Below are positions 15,959 to 25,184 of a stretch of DNA of 61,536 bases, piece after piece. The notes under the pieces are model-generated. The model had not been told where the DNA came from, searched no databases, and saw nothing but the letters and a program-made list of their open reading frames with translations. How positions within the stretch are numbered: position 1 is the first letter of the stretch; each line of letters opens with the position of its first letter. This DNA comes from Acidobacteriota bacterium (GTDB lineage: Bacteria; Acidobacteriota; UBA6911). A program made the position numbers and the translations under genes. The stretch spans positions 1-61,536 of the forward strand of contig JAISUT010000061.1 of assembly GCA_031271905.1 (NCBI GenBank), written 5' to 3'.

Positions 15959-18022
15959 CTACGCCTTGCCGAGGCGGCCCTTGGCTTGCAGGCCGTCGGC
16001 GACGTGCTTCATGCCGAACTCCTCCAGCGTCTTGCGCGTCGGCCAGCCGTGCTCCTTGTCCCAGCCTTCCAGCTCGTAGAAGTGGTCCTTGAACTTGTCC
16101 ACGCCCTTGCGGTCCATGTACATGTCCGGAGCCTCGTCCGAACGCCACTTGCCGTTCTCGTAAATCGGCACGCCGCCCCAGAACGTCATCCCCGACGCGC
16201 CGGGCTTGTACATGAACGGCGCCAGGTCCTCGGTCTGGCGGCTCCGCCCGTGCATGGCGCGGATGGCGCGCTCCAGCGTCCAGATCTTCTGCCCCACGCG
16301 GATCGTGTCGGCGAAGCTGTCCTTCTTGCCTGTCACCGCCGCGTAGTATTTCATCTCGACGTCGGGCGTCAACGTCTCAAGGCTCGGCAGGAACATCTCG
16401 CAGAACGCCATCGCCTCGTTCCAGAACGAGCAATAATGGCGGCTCCAAGCGACCTCCTTCGCCTTGTGCATCGAGTAGATGCCCGTCTTGTAGGACTCGG
16501 AATCCTCGCCCTTGTCCACCTTCCAGGCGTAGTTGAACATCCAGATGTCGTCCGTGTACGGGATGACCTTCTTGGTCAGCTCCGTCAGCGACCGCTCCAA
16601 GTTGCCGTCGCGGGGCGCGCCCACAGCCGTCACCAGCCCGTGCCAGCTCGGGTCGCCCGCCCCCAGCATGTAGTTGTACGTCCACTCCACGCTCGGCAGC
16701 GTCCAGTGGCCGGTCGCGCCCCAAGCCGGGAAGCGCAACGCGCCGCTTTCGTAATCTTGCTCCAGGCGGCCCCACTTCTGGGCGGCCCTCATGCATCCCT
16801 CGGCCAGGGCGTCGCCGATGCCGACGCGCTTGGAGACGGCGTCCAGGAACGCCAGCCGGAAGTTGAGCGAGCCCCATTGATCCATCGGCAACGGCGCGGA
16901 GTCGATGCGCTTGCCGGGCCCCAGTTCGCCGATCTTGTACAGGTAGCGGATGTACCAGCCGATGCCCGTCTCGACCGGGACCTTCTTCTCGAAGAAGTCC
17001 GGCGCGCCGGGGATGTCCGAGACGAACAGGCCGAGGAAGTGCGCCGCCCAGCCGCTGATGCCGTACTTCATCAGCGCCTCGGAGGCCAGGTCGCGCTCCG
17101 TGTCGGTGGCCTGCACCTGCTCCTCCGGGTTGTTGAGCCAGAACTGGTCCACGCACATCGTCTCGCCGGCGCGGTAGGAGTTGCGGCGACGGTCGGCGCG
17201 CAGGCAGGGGCTGCACGAGGCGGAGCCGGCGCTCGCGGGGGCGAAGCTGCCGGTCACGATGCCGCCGCCGGACATCTGCCAGAGGCGCGCCTCCATGACC
17301 GCCTTCGGGTCGGCCACATGCACGTTGCCGGAGCCGAACACGCAGATCGCCTTCAGCTTCTTCGCCCCGAAGACCGCGCCGAAGCCGCCGATGCGCGCGC
17401 TCACGCCGCTGCCGGTCACCAGCGACGCCAGGCGCGACTTGGCCTCGCCCACCGGCCCGATGCAGAGGATCTGCGGCAGGGTCGTGGCGAAGGTCTTGTT
17501 GTCGAACTGGTGCCATTCGTCGCCGAAGCGCGTGCGTCCGCCCACCATGTTCTTGATGATGTCCTGGGTCTCCCAGGTGTCGCGGCCCCAGAGCGCGGCG
17601 CCGTCCTCGATGGTGATCTTGTCGTTGACGATGTTGATCCAGACCGGGGCGTCGGCCGCCCCCTCCACCACGATGCCGTCCCAGCCGGCCTGCTTGAGCG
17701 AGGTGCCGAAGCGCCCGCCGAAGTTGCCGCGCCAGAACTCGCAGGTGGGGAAGGTCTCCGGCGAGATGCCGCAGATGCTGGTGCGCCCCGCGCCCGGGAC
17801 GCCCGTCCCGGCCAAAGGACCGACCATGATGGGAAGGACGTGACGCGGGTCGTAGGGGTCTTGCAGGTCCCACTGGCCCGGCGCGACCGCGAGCTCCCAG
17901 AAGATGGCGGCGCCCATGCCGTAGCCGCCGCCGTACTCCTCGTACTTGGCGGTGTCCAGCGTGCTGACCTGCTTGGTCGTCAAATTGACTCTTGCTATCT
18001 TTCCTGTGTATCCGTTAGCCAT
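15959..18022 (-). CDS. Tungsten-containing aldehyde:ferredoxin oxidoreductase family protein (YdhV-like)
   Basis: A 687-residue AOR-family enzyme. The N-terminal tungstopterin-binding domain starts MANGYTGKIARVNLTTKQV and includes MVGPLAGTGVPGAGR. The C-terminus (DMYMDRKGVDKF...GWPTRKTLEEFG) resembles E. coli YdhV. Such enzymes oxidise aldehydes or reduce acids using ferredoxin-level electrons. The [4Fe-4S] site is unusual: the CxxCxxxC motif reads CSPCLRAD, so aspartate stands at the third ligand position, while the distal cysteine (GETMCVDQF) is kept. The adjacent ferredoxin-like gene 15 bases upstream matches the ydhY-ydhV pairing. Substrate unknown. Confidence 0.9.
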   Translation of the reverse strand: MANGYTGKIARVNLTTKQVSTLDTAKYEEYGGGYGMGAAIFWELAVAPGQWDLQDPYDPRHVLPIMVGPLAGTGVPGAGRTSICGISPETFPTCEFWRGNFGGRFGTSLKQAGWDGIVVEGAADAPVWINIVNDKITIEDGAALWGRDTWETQDIIKNMVGGRTRFGDEWHQFDNKTFATTLPQILCIGPVGEAKSRLASLVTGSGVSARIGGFGAVFGAKKLKAICVFGSGNVHVADPKAVMEARLWQMSGGGIVTGSFAPASAGSASCSPCLRADRRRNSYRAGETMCVDQFWLNNPEEQVQATDTERDLASEALMKYGISGWAAHFLGLFVSDIPGAPDFFEKKVPVETGIGWYIRYLYKIGELGPGKRIDSAPLPMDQWGSLNFRLAFLDAVSKRVGIGDALAEGCMRAAQKWGRLEQDYESGALRFPAWGATGHWTLPSVEWTYNYMLGAGDPSWHGLVTAVGAPRDGNLERSLTELTKKVIPYTDDIWMFNYAWKVDKGEDSESYKTGIYSMHKAKEVAWSRHYCSFWNEAMAFCEMFLPSLETLTPDVEMKYYAAVTGKKDSFADTIRVGQKIWTLERAIRAMHGRSRQTEDLAPFMYKPGASGMTFWGGVPIYENGKWRSDEAPDMYMDRKGVDKFKDHFYELEGWDKEHGWPTRKTLEEFGMKHVADGLQAKGRLGKA

Positions 18023-18037
18023 CTGTCATCCCCCTCC

Positions 18038-18772
18038 CTATGATTTCGGTTCCGTTTTGGCTGGCGGCGTTCCCGGTTTGCGCTCGGGCATCTTGGGACG
18101 CGGCGGTACCAAATCCACATCGTATCCGGCCACGTCTTCCTGCGAAGGCATCTCATGCACCAGCTTCAGCGCGTGGGAGGGACAGATCGTCACGCACGCG
18201 GGCTCGCCGTCGGGCCCGCCCTTGCGGCCCCAATGGGGCGCGTTCGTGCACATGTCGCATTTGGAGGACTTGTTGGTGTAGGGGTTCCAGACCGTGCGGT
18301 GCGGCCTTTGCGGGCACATCTTGAGGCAGGTCTTGCAACCGATGCACTTTTTCTCGTCGATCACGCGGATGTTGCCGTTCTCGGCGTCGATGTGCGCGGC
18401 CCCGACCGGGCAGTTCTGCACGCAGAGCGGCGCGGCGCAGTGCCGGCAGACGGACATGACGATGTCTTGGGGGTACTTCGTGAACGATGGCGCATCCCTG
18501 ACGATCTGGATGCGGGACAGCGAGGGGTTCGCCTCGCCCTGATGCCCCATCGAACAGGCGTACATGCAGCTCTGACAGCCCCAACACAGCCTGCTGTCAT
18601 AGACGATGTATGCCTTCGAAGCCGGGTAGGAGACCTTCGTCGCGGTCTGCGCCGACCCTATTTTCGGCGCGCCCGCCGCGATCGCAGCCCCGGTCGCGAC
18701 GGCGGCGCCGCGGGTCAGGAAGTCGCGCCGTAACACTTTCTTCGGTGTACCTGACTTTTTGTTTTCGTCCAT
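18038..18772 (-). CDS. Tat-exported 4Fe-4S ferredoxin-type electron transfer subunit (YdhY-like)
   Basis: A 244-residue protein with a twin-arginine leader (RRDFLTRGAAVATGAAIAAG, residues 15-34) followed by a four-cluster ferredoxin fold: CWGCQSCMYAC, CRHCAAPLCVQNC, CIGCKTCLKMC and CDMC...CVTIC. The layout matches the periplasmic electron-transfer subunits of the DmsB/NrfC/YdhY type. It lies upstream of the AOR-family gene and probably carries electrons to or from it. The start at 18772 has AGAGG six bases upstream; the longer open frame to 18997 lacks this and reads through the promoter region. Confidence 0.92.
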   Translation of the reverse strand: MDENKKSGTPKKVLRRDFLTRGAAVATGAAIAAGAPKIGSAQTATKVSYPASKAYIVYDSRLCWGCQSCMYACSMGHQGEANPSLSRIQIVRDAPSFTKYPQDIVMSVCRHCAAPLCVQNCPVGAAHIDAENGNIRVIDEKKCIGCKTCLKMCPQRPHRTVWNPYTNKSSKCDMCTNAPHWGRKGGPDGEPACVTICPSHALKLVHEMPSQEDVAGYDVDLVPPRPKMPERKPGTPPAKTEPKS

Positions 18773-18895
18773 AAAAAACCTCTTCGTTAAAAACGTTCTT
18801 TCTCCAGATGCCACACGTCGCAGGAGCCGTGCCGACCCTCCGCCCGCGAAGGCAAGCCGCCTATTTGCGGCCTGGATTTTCCCGACTCTAACACC

Positions 18896-18948
18896 TTCAG
18901 GGTGTTTTTGCACGTATTTTTCGATAAATTTCAGGGTAAATTCAGGGT
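18896..18948. promoter_or_regulatory. Three TTCAGGGT direct repeats in a divergent promoter region
   Basis: TTCAGGGT occurs at 18896, 18930 and 18941 in the 348-base gap between the divergent YdhY-like and AI-2E transporter genes. The last two are 11 bases apart, about one helical turn. The surroundings are AT-rich for this genome, as expected of a promoter. The repeats are a candidate activator site. No gene is seen in the gap. Confidence 0.45.
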
Positions 18949-19120
18949 TATTCTTCCAAATAATTACCGATATTAACCGCCCGTGCCGCCCCAGCATGTC
19001 GCGGCGCTGGCCCCGACCGATTTGCGCCCCTCTCGCATCCCCCTTGCCGGAGCCGCCACGATTTTCCCCGCGCTTTTCCCGCAGGTTGATGTACTATTCC
19101 CCGAAACGAGGAGTGGATAC

Positions 19121-20362
19121 ATGGTCATCTCCGTCCGGGTTCGCCAGAAACGCTCGCTGATATTCCTTCTCATCGTCTTGGCGGCGCTCCTGCCGTTCCT
19201 GCTCCTGATCGCCCGCCCCTTCTGGACTGCGTTCGTCGTGGCGGCCATCGTCGCCATTGTCCTGCATCCGCTCAAGGAGCGCCTGCGACGCCGGTTGCGA
19301 CGCCCCGGAGTCGCCACGTTCCTGGTGACGGCGGCGGCGGTTCTCGTGCTGGGCGTGGCGCTGACCTTCGCCGGCTTCACCATCACCCGCGAGTTGGAGC
19401 ACCTCTACGACGGGTTCAGCCATGACTCGCTGGAGGAGGGGGGGTGGCCCGCGTTCGCGGCGATGACCGTCGATAGCGTCGTGGACAAGCTGTCGGCGCA
19501 CCTGCCGGTTCCCATCGACGATGCCGCCGTCCGCGCGGGCCTCCTGGACGGCATGAAGAAGGCAAGCCAATACCTGCTCGCCCATGCGGGGATCGCCGTC
19601 AGCGGGATCGCCAACTTCATCGCCAACGGCGTCCTGATGACCGTGTTCCTCTACTTCCTCCTGCGTTACGGCAGGGTCTGGATACACAAGCTGGCGGGGT
19701 TGACGCCGCTCGATCCGCCGGTCGCCGCCACCATCCTCAAGACCATCCGCGGATCGGTCACCGCCAATTTCAACGGGATGCTGGCCGTCATCGTCGGGCA
19801 GGGGCTTCTTTTGATCCTCGGCTTCTGGCTCGTCGGGGTGCGCTCCCCCGTGCTGTGGGGCACCGTGGGGGGCTTCTCCTCCATCATACCCGTCGTCGGC
19901 TCGCTGCTCATCTGGGCGCCGGTCGCCATCGGCTTCCTGTTCCAAGGCGCCTATGTCAAGGCGCTGGTGCTGGCCGCCTGGGGCATTGTCGTCGTCGGCT
20001 CGTCCGACAACATCCTGCGGTCGGTCGTGGTCGGCAAACAGGGGAACCAGCACCCGGTGCTGGTCGCGCTCGCGGCGATCGGCGGCGCCTATGCGTTCGG
20101 CTTCCTGGGCATACTGCTGGGCCCCCTGGTGGTGGCGCTGGCGGCTGCGTTGGTGAAGGAGATCTTGCGGTTGTCCGCAACCGGGCAGGGACAGGGCGTG
20201 GGCGGCGCACCGGCCGCGGACGCCGCGTCCAAGGCGCGCATCGACGAGCCGGAGAGGCGCCTGGAAGAACCTTCGGAGGGGGCTGCCGGGAAAACCCGGC
20301 GCAGCCGGCTGCGCCGCCTCCTCCTCGGCCGGCTCCGCCGCAAGCTCCCCGGTGGGAGGTGA
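19121..20362 (+). CDS. AI-2E family (PerM/TqsA-like) transporter
   Basis: A 413-residue polytopic protein of the UPF0118/AI-2E exporter family. Hydrophobic segments begin at SLIFLLIVLAALLPFLLL (13-30) and continue through about eight helices. The conserved region GFLGILLGPLVVALAAALVKE near 325-345 and the IPVVGSLLIWAPVAIGFLFQG stretch are typical. Members export autoinducer-2 or act as ion antiporters; which applies here is unknown. A charged, Arg/Pro-rich tail extends past the membrane part. The start at 19121 has GAGGAG seven bases upstream. Confidence 0.9.
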   Translation: MVISVRVRQKRSLIFLLIVLAALLPFLLLIARPFWTAFVVAAIVAIVLHPLKERLRRRLRRPGVATFLVTAAAVLVLGVALTFAGFTITRELEHLYDGFSHDSLEEGGWPAFAAMTVDSVVDKLSAHLPVPIDDAAVRAGLLDGMKKASQYLLAHAGIAVSGIANFIANGVLMTVFLYFLLRYGRVWIHKLAGLTPLDPPVAATILKTIRGSVTANFNGMLAVIVGQGLLLILGFWLVGVRSPVLWGTVGGFSSIIPVVGSLLIWAPVAIGFLFQGAYVKALVLAAWGIVVVGSSDNILRSVVVGKQGNQHPVLVALAAIGGAYAFGFLGILLGPLVVALAAALVKEILRLSATGQGQGVGGAPAADAASKARIDEPERRLEEPSEGAAGKTRRSRLRRLLLGRLRRKLPGGR

Positions 20363-20413
20363 ACGCCGGGTGCGCGCGCCCGCCGGCGGTTGGCGTGGGG
20401 CGGTTTGGGTATA

Positions 20414-20535
20414 GGGGGACTCTAAAAACCTCGCAGACAAGGCGTCGCCGCAGGTCGAGAAGCGGAGTTCGCTGAGGCGAATGGGCGTTTTCGACCAAGG
20501 CGCAACGCAGCGTCCGGGTTTTTTAGAGGTTCCCC
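20414..20535. repeat. Dispersed ~120-bp MITE-like repeat, full copy B
   Basis: A 122-bp copy in the orientation opposite to copy A: GGGGGACTCTAAAAACCTCG at the left, CTTTGT-free core with GACAAGGCGTCGCCGCAGG and GAGTTCGCTGAGGCGAA, and TTTTTTAGAGGTTCCCC at the right. ATA flanks both ends, a possible short target duplication. It lies between the AI-2E transporter and AsmA genes. Confidence 0.88.
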
Positions 20536-20593
20536 ATAATGTTCGATATCAGGTCGAGGGGCGAGAGCCCCTTGTTTAGGACGGGAGGACGGC

Positions 20594-22228
20594 ATGATGA
20601 CGACTGGCGGAAAGAAGTCGAAGGCGAAGGTCGTGGCGGCGGCGCTGGCCGTCGTGGTGTTCGCGGTCGTCGCGCTCCCCTTCCTGCTGGATGCGGACCA
20701 GTTCAGGCCGCAAATCGAAACCTGGCTGTCGGGGGCGCTGGGACGTCAGGTCAAGCTGGGGAAGATGCGCCTCGCCCTCTTCTCCGGCGGCCTCTCCGTG
20801 GACGACATCTCGATTGCGGACGGCCCGGGTTTCAGCGCGGCGCCCTTCGTCACGGCGGACGCGCTCGACATCGGCGTGGAGCTCGCGCCGCTGGTGTTCT
20901 CCAAGAAAGTCCACATCACCAGCATCTCCCTCGACCGCCCTTCCATCGTCTTGCGCCGCTCCGCCAAGGGAGAATGGAATTTCGCCGACCTGGGGGCGAA
21001 GGAGGCGCCGACGGGGAAGGCCGGGGAAGCCGCGCCCGCCGCCGTCGCGGGCGTCTCGATCGACCGTCTTACGGTCACCGGCGGTCGCGTCGAGATCGTG
21101 GAGGGGGAGAAGGCGCCCGCCGTGTATGAGAAGGTCAACCTCTCGGTCGGCGCCTTCTCCCCTGCCGCCGTCTCGCCCTTCACCTTGTCGGCGACGTTGC
21201 CGGGCGGGGGGACGCTCGGCATGACGGGGACTTTCGGCCCGATGGGGGCGCAGGGGGACATGATGCAGACGCCCCTGGCGGCGCAACTGGCGATCGACGG
21301 GTTCGACCTCGTGGCGTCGGGATACGTCCCCGCTGACGCAGGGGTGGCGGGACTGCTCGATTTCAGCGGCGATTTGAACTCGGACGGCAAGACGGCGCGC
21401 AGCAAGGGCAAGGCGACAGCATCGAACTTGCGTCTGGCGAAAGGGGGCGAAAACGCCTCGAAGCCCGTCACCCTCGACTACGACCTCGGCTACGACTTGA
21501 AGGGGAAGACGGGGGCGCTGTCCGACGCGACCGTCACCTTCGGCGCGGCGGCGTTGCACCTAGGCGGCGCCTTCGACGCGAGCGGGGACGCGACCCGGCT
21601 GCGGATGAAGTTGAAGGGGGGGGGCGTCCCCGTCGAGGAGTTGCAGGCGTTCCTGCCCGCGCTCGGCATCACGTTGCCCAAGGGGGCGTCGCTCCAAGGC
21701 GGGACGCTCGACATGGAAATCACCGCCGCCGGGGCGCTGGACGACCTGACGATGGACGGTGCCGTCGCGGTCGCCGAAACGCGGCTGGCCGGCTTCGACC
21801 TGGGCGGGAAGCTGGCGCCGGTCGCCAAGGCCGCCGGACTGAAATCGAACCCGGACACCCTGATCGAAAAGCTCGGCGCGGGGCTGCGCTGGACGGCGCA
21901 GGGCGTCGCCGTCAACGACATCCAACTGGTCATGCCCGACTTGGGCGAGCTTTCCGGCGCGGGGACGATCTCGCCGCGACAAGAACTGGACTTCGCCATG
22001 CGGGCGACGGTGCGCCCTGCGGGGGGCGATGTCGCGGCGCTCACCCAAGGGCGCGCGATACAGGTGACCTTCTTCGTCCAGGGCGACGCCTCCGACCCGA
22101 AGTTCATCCCGGACTATAAGGACGCCGTACGCAGCATCCTCGGCAGCGTCTTTCCGGGGAAAGGCGAATCCTCGGGAGACGGGGGCAAGGGGCTCACGGA
22201 CGCCCTGAAGGGAATCTTCAAAAGATAG
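20594..22228 (+). CDS. AsmA family protein
   Basis: A 544-residue AsmA-like protein: an N-terminal membrane anchor (VVAAALAVVVFAVVALPFLL, residues 13-32), then the family start DADQFRPQIETWLSGALGRQVKLG, and a long beta-rich body with repeated FxxxxxxGxLxx strands. AsmA-class proteins are bridge-like or chaperone-like factors that affect outer-membrane lipid and protein assembly. The C-terminus ends with an AsmA_2-like region (ATVRPAGGDVAALTQGRAIQVTFFVQG) and a short basic tail. GGGAGG precedes the start by eight bases. Monocistronic. Confidence 0.88.
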   Translation: MMTTGGKKSKAKVVAAALAVVVFAVVALPFLLDADQFRPQIETWLSGALGRQVKLGKMRLALFSGGLSVDDISIADGPGFSAAPFVTADALDIGVELAPLVFSKKVHITSISLDRPSIVLRRSAKGEWNFADLGAKEAPTGKAGEAAPAAVAGVSIDRLTVTGGRVEIVEGEKAPAVYEKVNLSVGAFSPAAVSPFTLSATLPGGGTLGMTGTFGPMGAQGDMMQTPLAAQLAIDGFDLVASGYVPADAGVAGLLDFSGDLNSDGKTARSKGKATASNLRLAKGGENASKPVTLDYDLGYDLKGKTGALSDATVTFGAAALHLGGAFDASGDATRLRMKLKGGGVPVEELQAFLPALGITLPKGASLQGGTLDMEITAAGALDDLTMDGAVAVAETRLAGFDLGGKLAPVAKAAGLKSNPDTLIEKLGAGLRWTAQGVAVNDIQLVMPDLGELSGAGTISPRQELDFAMRATVRPAGGDVAALTQGRAIQVTFFVQGDASDPKFIPDYKDAVRSILGSVFPGKGESSGDGGKGLTDALKGIFKR

Positions 22229-22399
22229 GGCGCTTCACGGCATCCGGGGCGAAGCCGCAAGCGCCAGTCCCCGGGGACATGACGTGGCAGACCGCCGTCT
22301 GTCCCAGGGGCGAGACGCCCCCCTCCGCTCGCAGATTCGATGAGGTTTGGGGTCGATGAGCACTTGCGGAACGGACGGAAGCGGGGTAGGGTAGACGCC

Positions 22400-24331
22400 A
22401 TGAGAATGAAAAACCGCCGTGTCGCCGCCGCAGGCGCCGTCCTCGCCATCTCGTCTTGCCTCGCCTGGATCGTCGTCCGGGCGCAGGGCTTCCAAGGTTC
22501 CGGTGGCGTCGAGGCGCAGTACGTCAAGAAGGAGTTCCAGATCCCGATGCGCGACGGCGCGCGGCTCTTCACCGCCGTCTACATGCCGCGCGACACGACG
22601 CGCGAGTATCCCGTCATGTTGCACCGCACCCCCTACAGCGTCGCCCCCTACGGCGAGGACGCCTACCCGTCCTCGCTCGGGCCGTCGGAGGAGCTGATGC
22701 GCGAAGGCTTCATCTTCGCCTACCAGGACGTGCGCGGGCGCATGATGTCCGAGGGGGAGTTCGTCAACATGACCCCGCACCGCCCGGACAAGAAAGGCCC
22801 CAAGGAGATCGACGAGGCGAGCGACGCCTACGACACCATCGACTGGCTGGTGCGCAACATCCCCGGCAACAACGGCAAGGTCGGGATGTGGGGCATCTCC
22901 TACCCCGGCTTCTACTCCGCCGCCGGGATGATCGACGCCCACCCCGCCCTGAAGGCGGTCTCCCCGCAGGCGCCTATCGCCGACTGGTTCGTCGGCGACG
23001 ACTTCCACCACAACGGGGCGTTCTTCCTCGCCCACGCCTTCGGCTTCCTCCCCAGCTTCGGCAAGCCGCGCCCCAAGCCGACGAAGGAATTCGAGCCTTC
23101 GTTCCGCCTCCCCACCGGCGACGGCTATGCGTTCTACCTGGGCATGGGCCCGCTCCGGGAGGCGAACGAGAAATACCTCAAGCACGGCATCCCGTTCTGG
23201 GACGAGGTCATGGAGCACGACACCTACGACGACTTCTGGCAGTCGCGCAACCTGCGGCCGCACCTGAAGGACATCAAGCCCGCCGTCATGACCGTCGGCG
23301 GCTGGTTCGACGCCGAAGACCTCTTCGGGACGCTGGGGGTGTACCAGGCGGTCGAAAGATCCAGCCCGGACGCCTATAACATCCTGGTCATGGGGCCGTG
23401 GTACCACGGCGCGTGGGCGCGCTCGGCGGGGAATCGCCTGGGCGACGTCCATTTCGGCTCGAACACCTCGGAGTTCTACCGCCGGAACATCGAATTCCCT
23501 TTTTTCATGCACTTCCTGAAAGGCGCTCCGGAGCCCGGCCTGCCGGAGGCGTATGTCTTCGACACCGGGCGCAACGAATGGAGGAAGGAGGCGCAGTGGC
23601 CGCCGCAGGCGACGAGCGCGCCGCGCAAGCTCATGCTCTGCCCCGGCGGGCGGCTCGACTGGGACGCCTGCGCCGACAGACTCGGCGGCAAATCCAGCCG
23701 CAAAGCGGACGGGGCGTTTGACGAATACGTCAGCGATCCGGACAAGCCCGTCCCCTACAGCGCCGGCATCAACATGGGGATGGCGCGGGAATACATGCTC
23801 GCCGACCAGCGTTTCGCCGCGCGCCGCCCCGACGTGCTCTCCTACACGACCGGCCCGCTCAAGGAAGATGTCACCGCGCCGGGGCCGGTGGGGGTCAGCC
23901 TGAACGTCTCGGTCACCGGCACCGACGCCGATTTCGTCGTGAAGCTGATAGACGTCTACCCCGACGACTTCTACTCCGACGACTACGCGGACAACGAGCG
24001 GATGCGCGGGTACCAGCAACTGATCCGCGGCGAGCCGTTCCGCGGCAAGTTCCGCAACAGCTTCTCGAAGCCGGAGCCGTTCGTCCCCGGACAGGTCGCG
24101 AAGATCCAGTTCGAGATGCCGGATGTCGCGCACACGTTCCGCAAAGGGCACCGCATCATGGTGCAGGTGCAAAGCTCGTGGTTCCCGCTGATAGACAGGA
24201 ACCCGCAGAAGTTCGTGGACATCAACAAGGCGAAGGCGGGCGACTTCCAGAAGGCGACGCACCGGATACACCACACGCCGGACAGGCCCTCGTACATCGA
24301 GCTACAGGTGGCGCGGCCGGGCGACCGGTGA
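22400..24331 (+). CDS. Secreted CocE/NonD family hydrolase (X-Pro dipeptidyl-peptidase-like)
   Basis: A 643-residue alpha/beta hydrolase of the CocE / glutaryl-7-ACA acylase type, preceded by a signal peptide (residues 1-28, ending VRAQG). The nucleophile elbow GISYPG (serine near 167), the acid region GGWFDAED, and the histidine region GPWYHGAW are all intact; the C-terminal jelly-roll domain (ENFxFxxP-like) follows. The family cleaves ester or amide acyl groups of small substrates; the substrate here is unknown. Start codons at 22400 and 22406 are both possible; neither has a strong ribosome-binding site. Confidence 0.9.
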   Translation: MRMKNRRVAAAGAVLAISSCLAWIVVRAQGFQGSGGVEAQYVKKEFQIPMRDGARLFTAVYMPRDTTREYPVMLHRTPYSVAPYGEDAYPSSLGPSEELMREGFIFAYQDVRGRMMSEGEFVNMTPHRPDKKGPKEIDEASDAYDTIDWLVRNIPGNNGKVGMWGISYPGFYSAAGMIDAHPALKAVSPQAPIADWFVGDDFHHNGAFFLAHAFGFLPSFGKPRPKPTKEFEPSFRLPTGDGYAFYLGMGPLREANEKYLKHGIPFWDEVMEHDTYDDFWQSRNLRPHLKDIKPAVMTVGGWFDAEDLFGTLGVYQAVERSSPDAYNILVMGPWYHGAWARSAGNRLGDVHFGSNTSEFYRRNIEFPFFMHFLKGAPEPGLPEAYVFDTGRNEWRKEAQWPPQATSAPRKLMLCPGGRLDWDACADRLGGKSSRKADGAFDEYVSDPDKPVPYSAGINMGMAREYMLADQRFAARRPDVLSYTTGPLKEDVTAPGPVGVSLNVSVTGTDADFVVKLIDVYPDDFYSDDYADNERMRGYQQLIRGEPFRGKFRNSFSKPEPFVPGQVAKIQFEMPDVAHTFRKGHRIMVQVQSSWFPLIDRNPQKFVDINKAKAGDFQKATHRIHHTPDRPSYIELQVARPGDR

Positions 24332-24453
24332 ATTGGCGCGCGGCCGGGGGGACGGCCTCGCCCTGGGAAGGTTTTGCGGCGCGCCCCCTTGACTAATGGG
24401 GCAATCCGTTAAACAATTCGTTTTTTTCACATTCGCAGGGAGCGCGTTTCTCG

Positions 24454-24870
24454 ATGGTCAGCGTGACGGTGACGCCTCGTTTCGGGGATACGGACGCCTT
24501 GGGGCACATCAACAATGTGGTGCTGGCGGCTTGGTTCGAACTGGCGCGAACCGACATCTTCAAGGTCTTCGACCCGGAGCTGAAGCTCGACAAGCGGACT
24601 TTCCCGCTTATCATGGCGCATACGGACTATGATTTCGTCGATCAGATATTCTTCCGCCCCGCCGTCGAGGTCAAGGTGTGGGTCTCCCGCATCGGCACCA
24701 AGTCGATGACGCTCTATCACGAGGCGTGGCAGGAGGGGCGGCTCTGCTCCACGGGGAGCGCCGTGATCGTCCACTACGACTTCAACACGGGGGAGACCAC
24801 CCCCATCCCGGAAGACAAGAAGGCCCTCCTCGCGCAACACCTGCTCCCGGAGCCGCAACCAGCCCGATAG
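24454..24870 (+). CDS. Hotdog-fold acyl-CoA thioesterase (4HBT / FadM-like)
   Basis: A 138-residue thioesterase. The family active-site segment RFGDTDALGHINNVVLAAWFELAR (positions 10-33) contains the conserved aspartate and the H-I-N-N helix cap; LYHEAWQEG and TGSAVIVHYD complete the hotdog. It hydrolyses acyl-CoA or acyl-ACP thioesters in the cytoplasm. It ends just before a decayed DNA-glycosylase fragment and hydF, from which it is separated by about 300 bases. Confidence 0.9.
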   Translation: MVSVTVTPRFGDTDALGHINNVVLAAWFELARTDIFKVFDPELKLDKRTFPLIMAHTDYDFVDQIFFRPAVEVKVWVSRIGTKSMTLYHEAWQEGRLCSTGSAVIVHYDFNTGETTPIPEDKKALLAQHLLPEPQPAR

Positions 24871-24926
24871 CCCCTACGGCGCCCCCGCTCCGCAAACCCG
24901 TCGGCCGTCCCGCTGCGGGCGTCAAA

Positions 24927-25118
24927 TACGTCCACCCCGAAGTGCACTGGCGGCCTGCGAAAACGCCATACGAGGTCATCGTCGGCGCCATCCTGACGCA
25001 GGACACCGCGTGGGGAAACGTCGAGAAAGCCATCGCCAACTTCGGCGGCAACCTCGCGCCCGAATCCATAGCCGCCATGCCGATGGAGAAACTGACCGAG
25101 GCTGTCCGAAAAGCTGGA
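24927..25118 (+). pseudogene. Remnant of an endonuclease III-like (HhH-GPD) DNA glycosylase
   Basis: In the same frame as hydF, and upstream of its start, the translation reads YVHPEVHWRPAKTPYEVIVG, AILTQDTAWGNVEKAIANF and PESIAAMPMEKLTEAVRKAG. This is the N-terminal third of a Nth/MutY-like glycosylase; the lysine, aspartate and iron-sulfur parts are missing. It has no clear start codon and runs without a stop into the hydF leader. It looks like a truncated gene left by deletion. Confidence 0.65.
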
Positions 25119-25184
25119 AAACAAGCGTCCCCGGCGGGGGCGCGTCTGGTAGAATTCGACGTTTTGACCAGCGGGGAGATCGCG

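Noticed and set aside
15956-18043. A 695-codon plus-strand frame opposite the AOR gene
   Set aside because: It is an antisense shadow of the AOR coding sequence, common in high-GC DNA; its translation is Ala/Arg/Leu/Asp-rich with no family motif.
22235-24274. A 679-codon minus-strand frame opposite the CocE-like hydrolase
   Set aside because: The plus-strand frame has a signal peptide and all three catalytic motifs; this one has no motif and mirrors codon bias.
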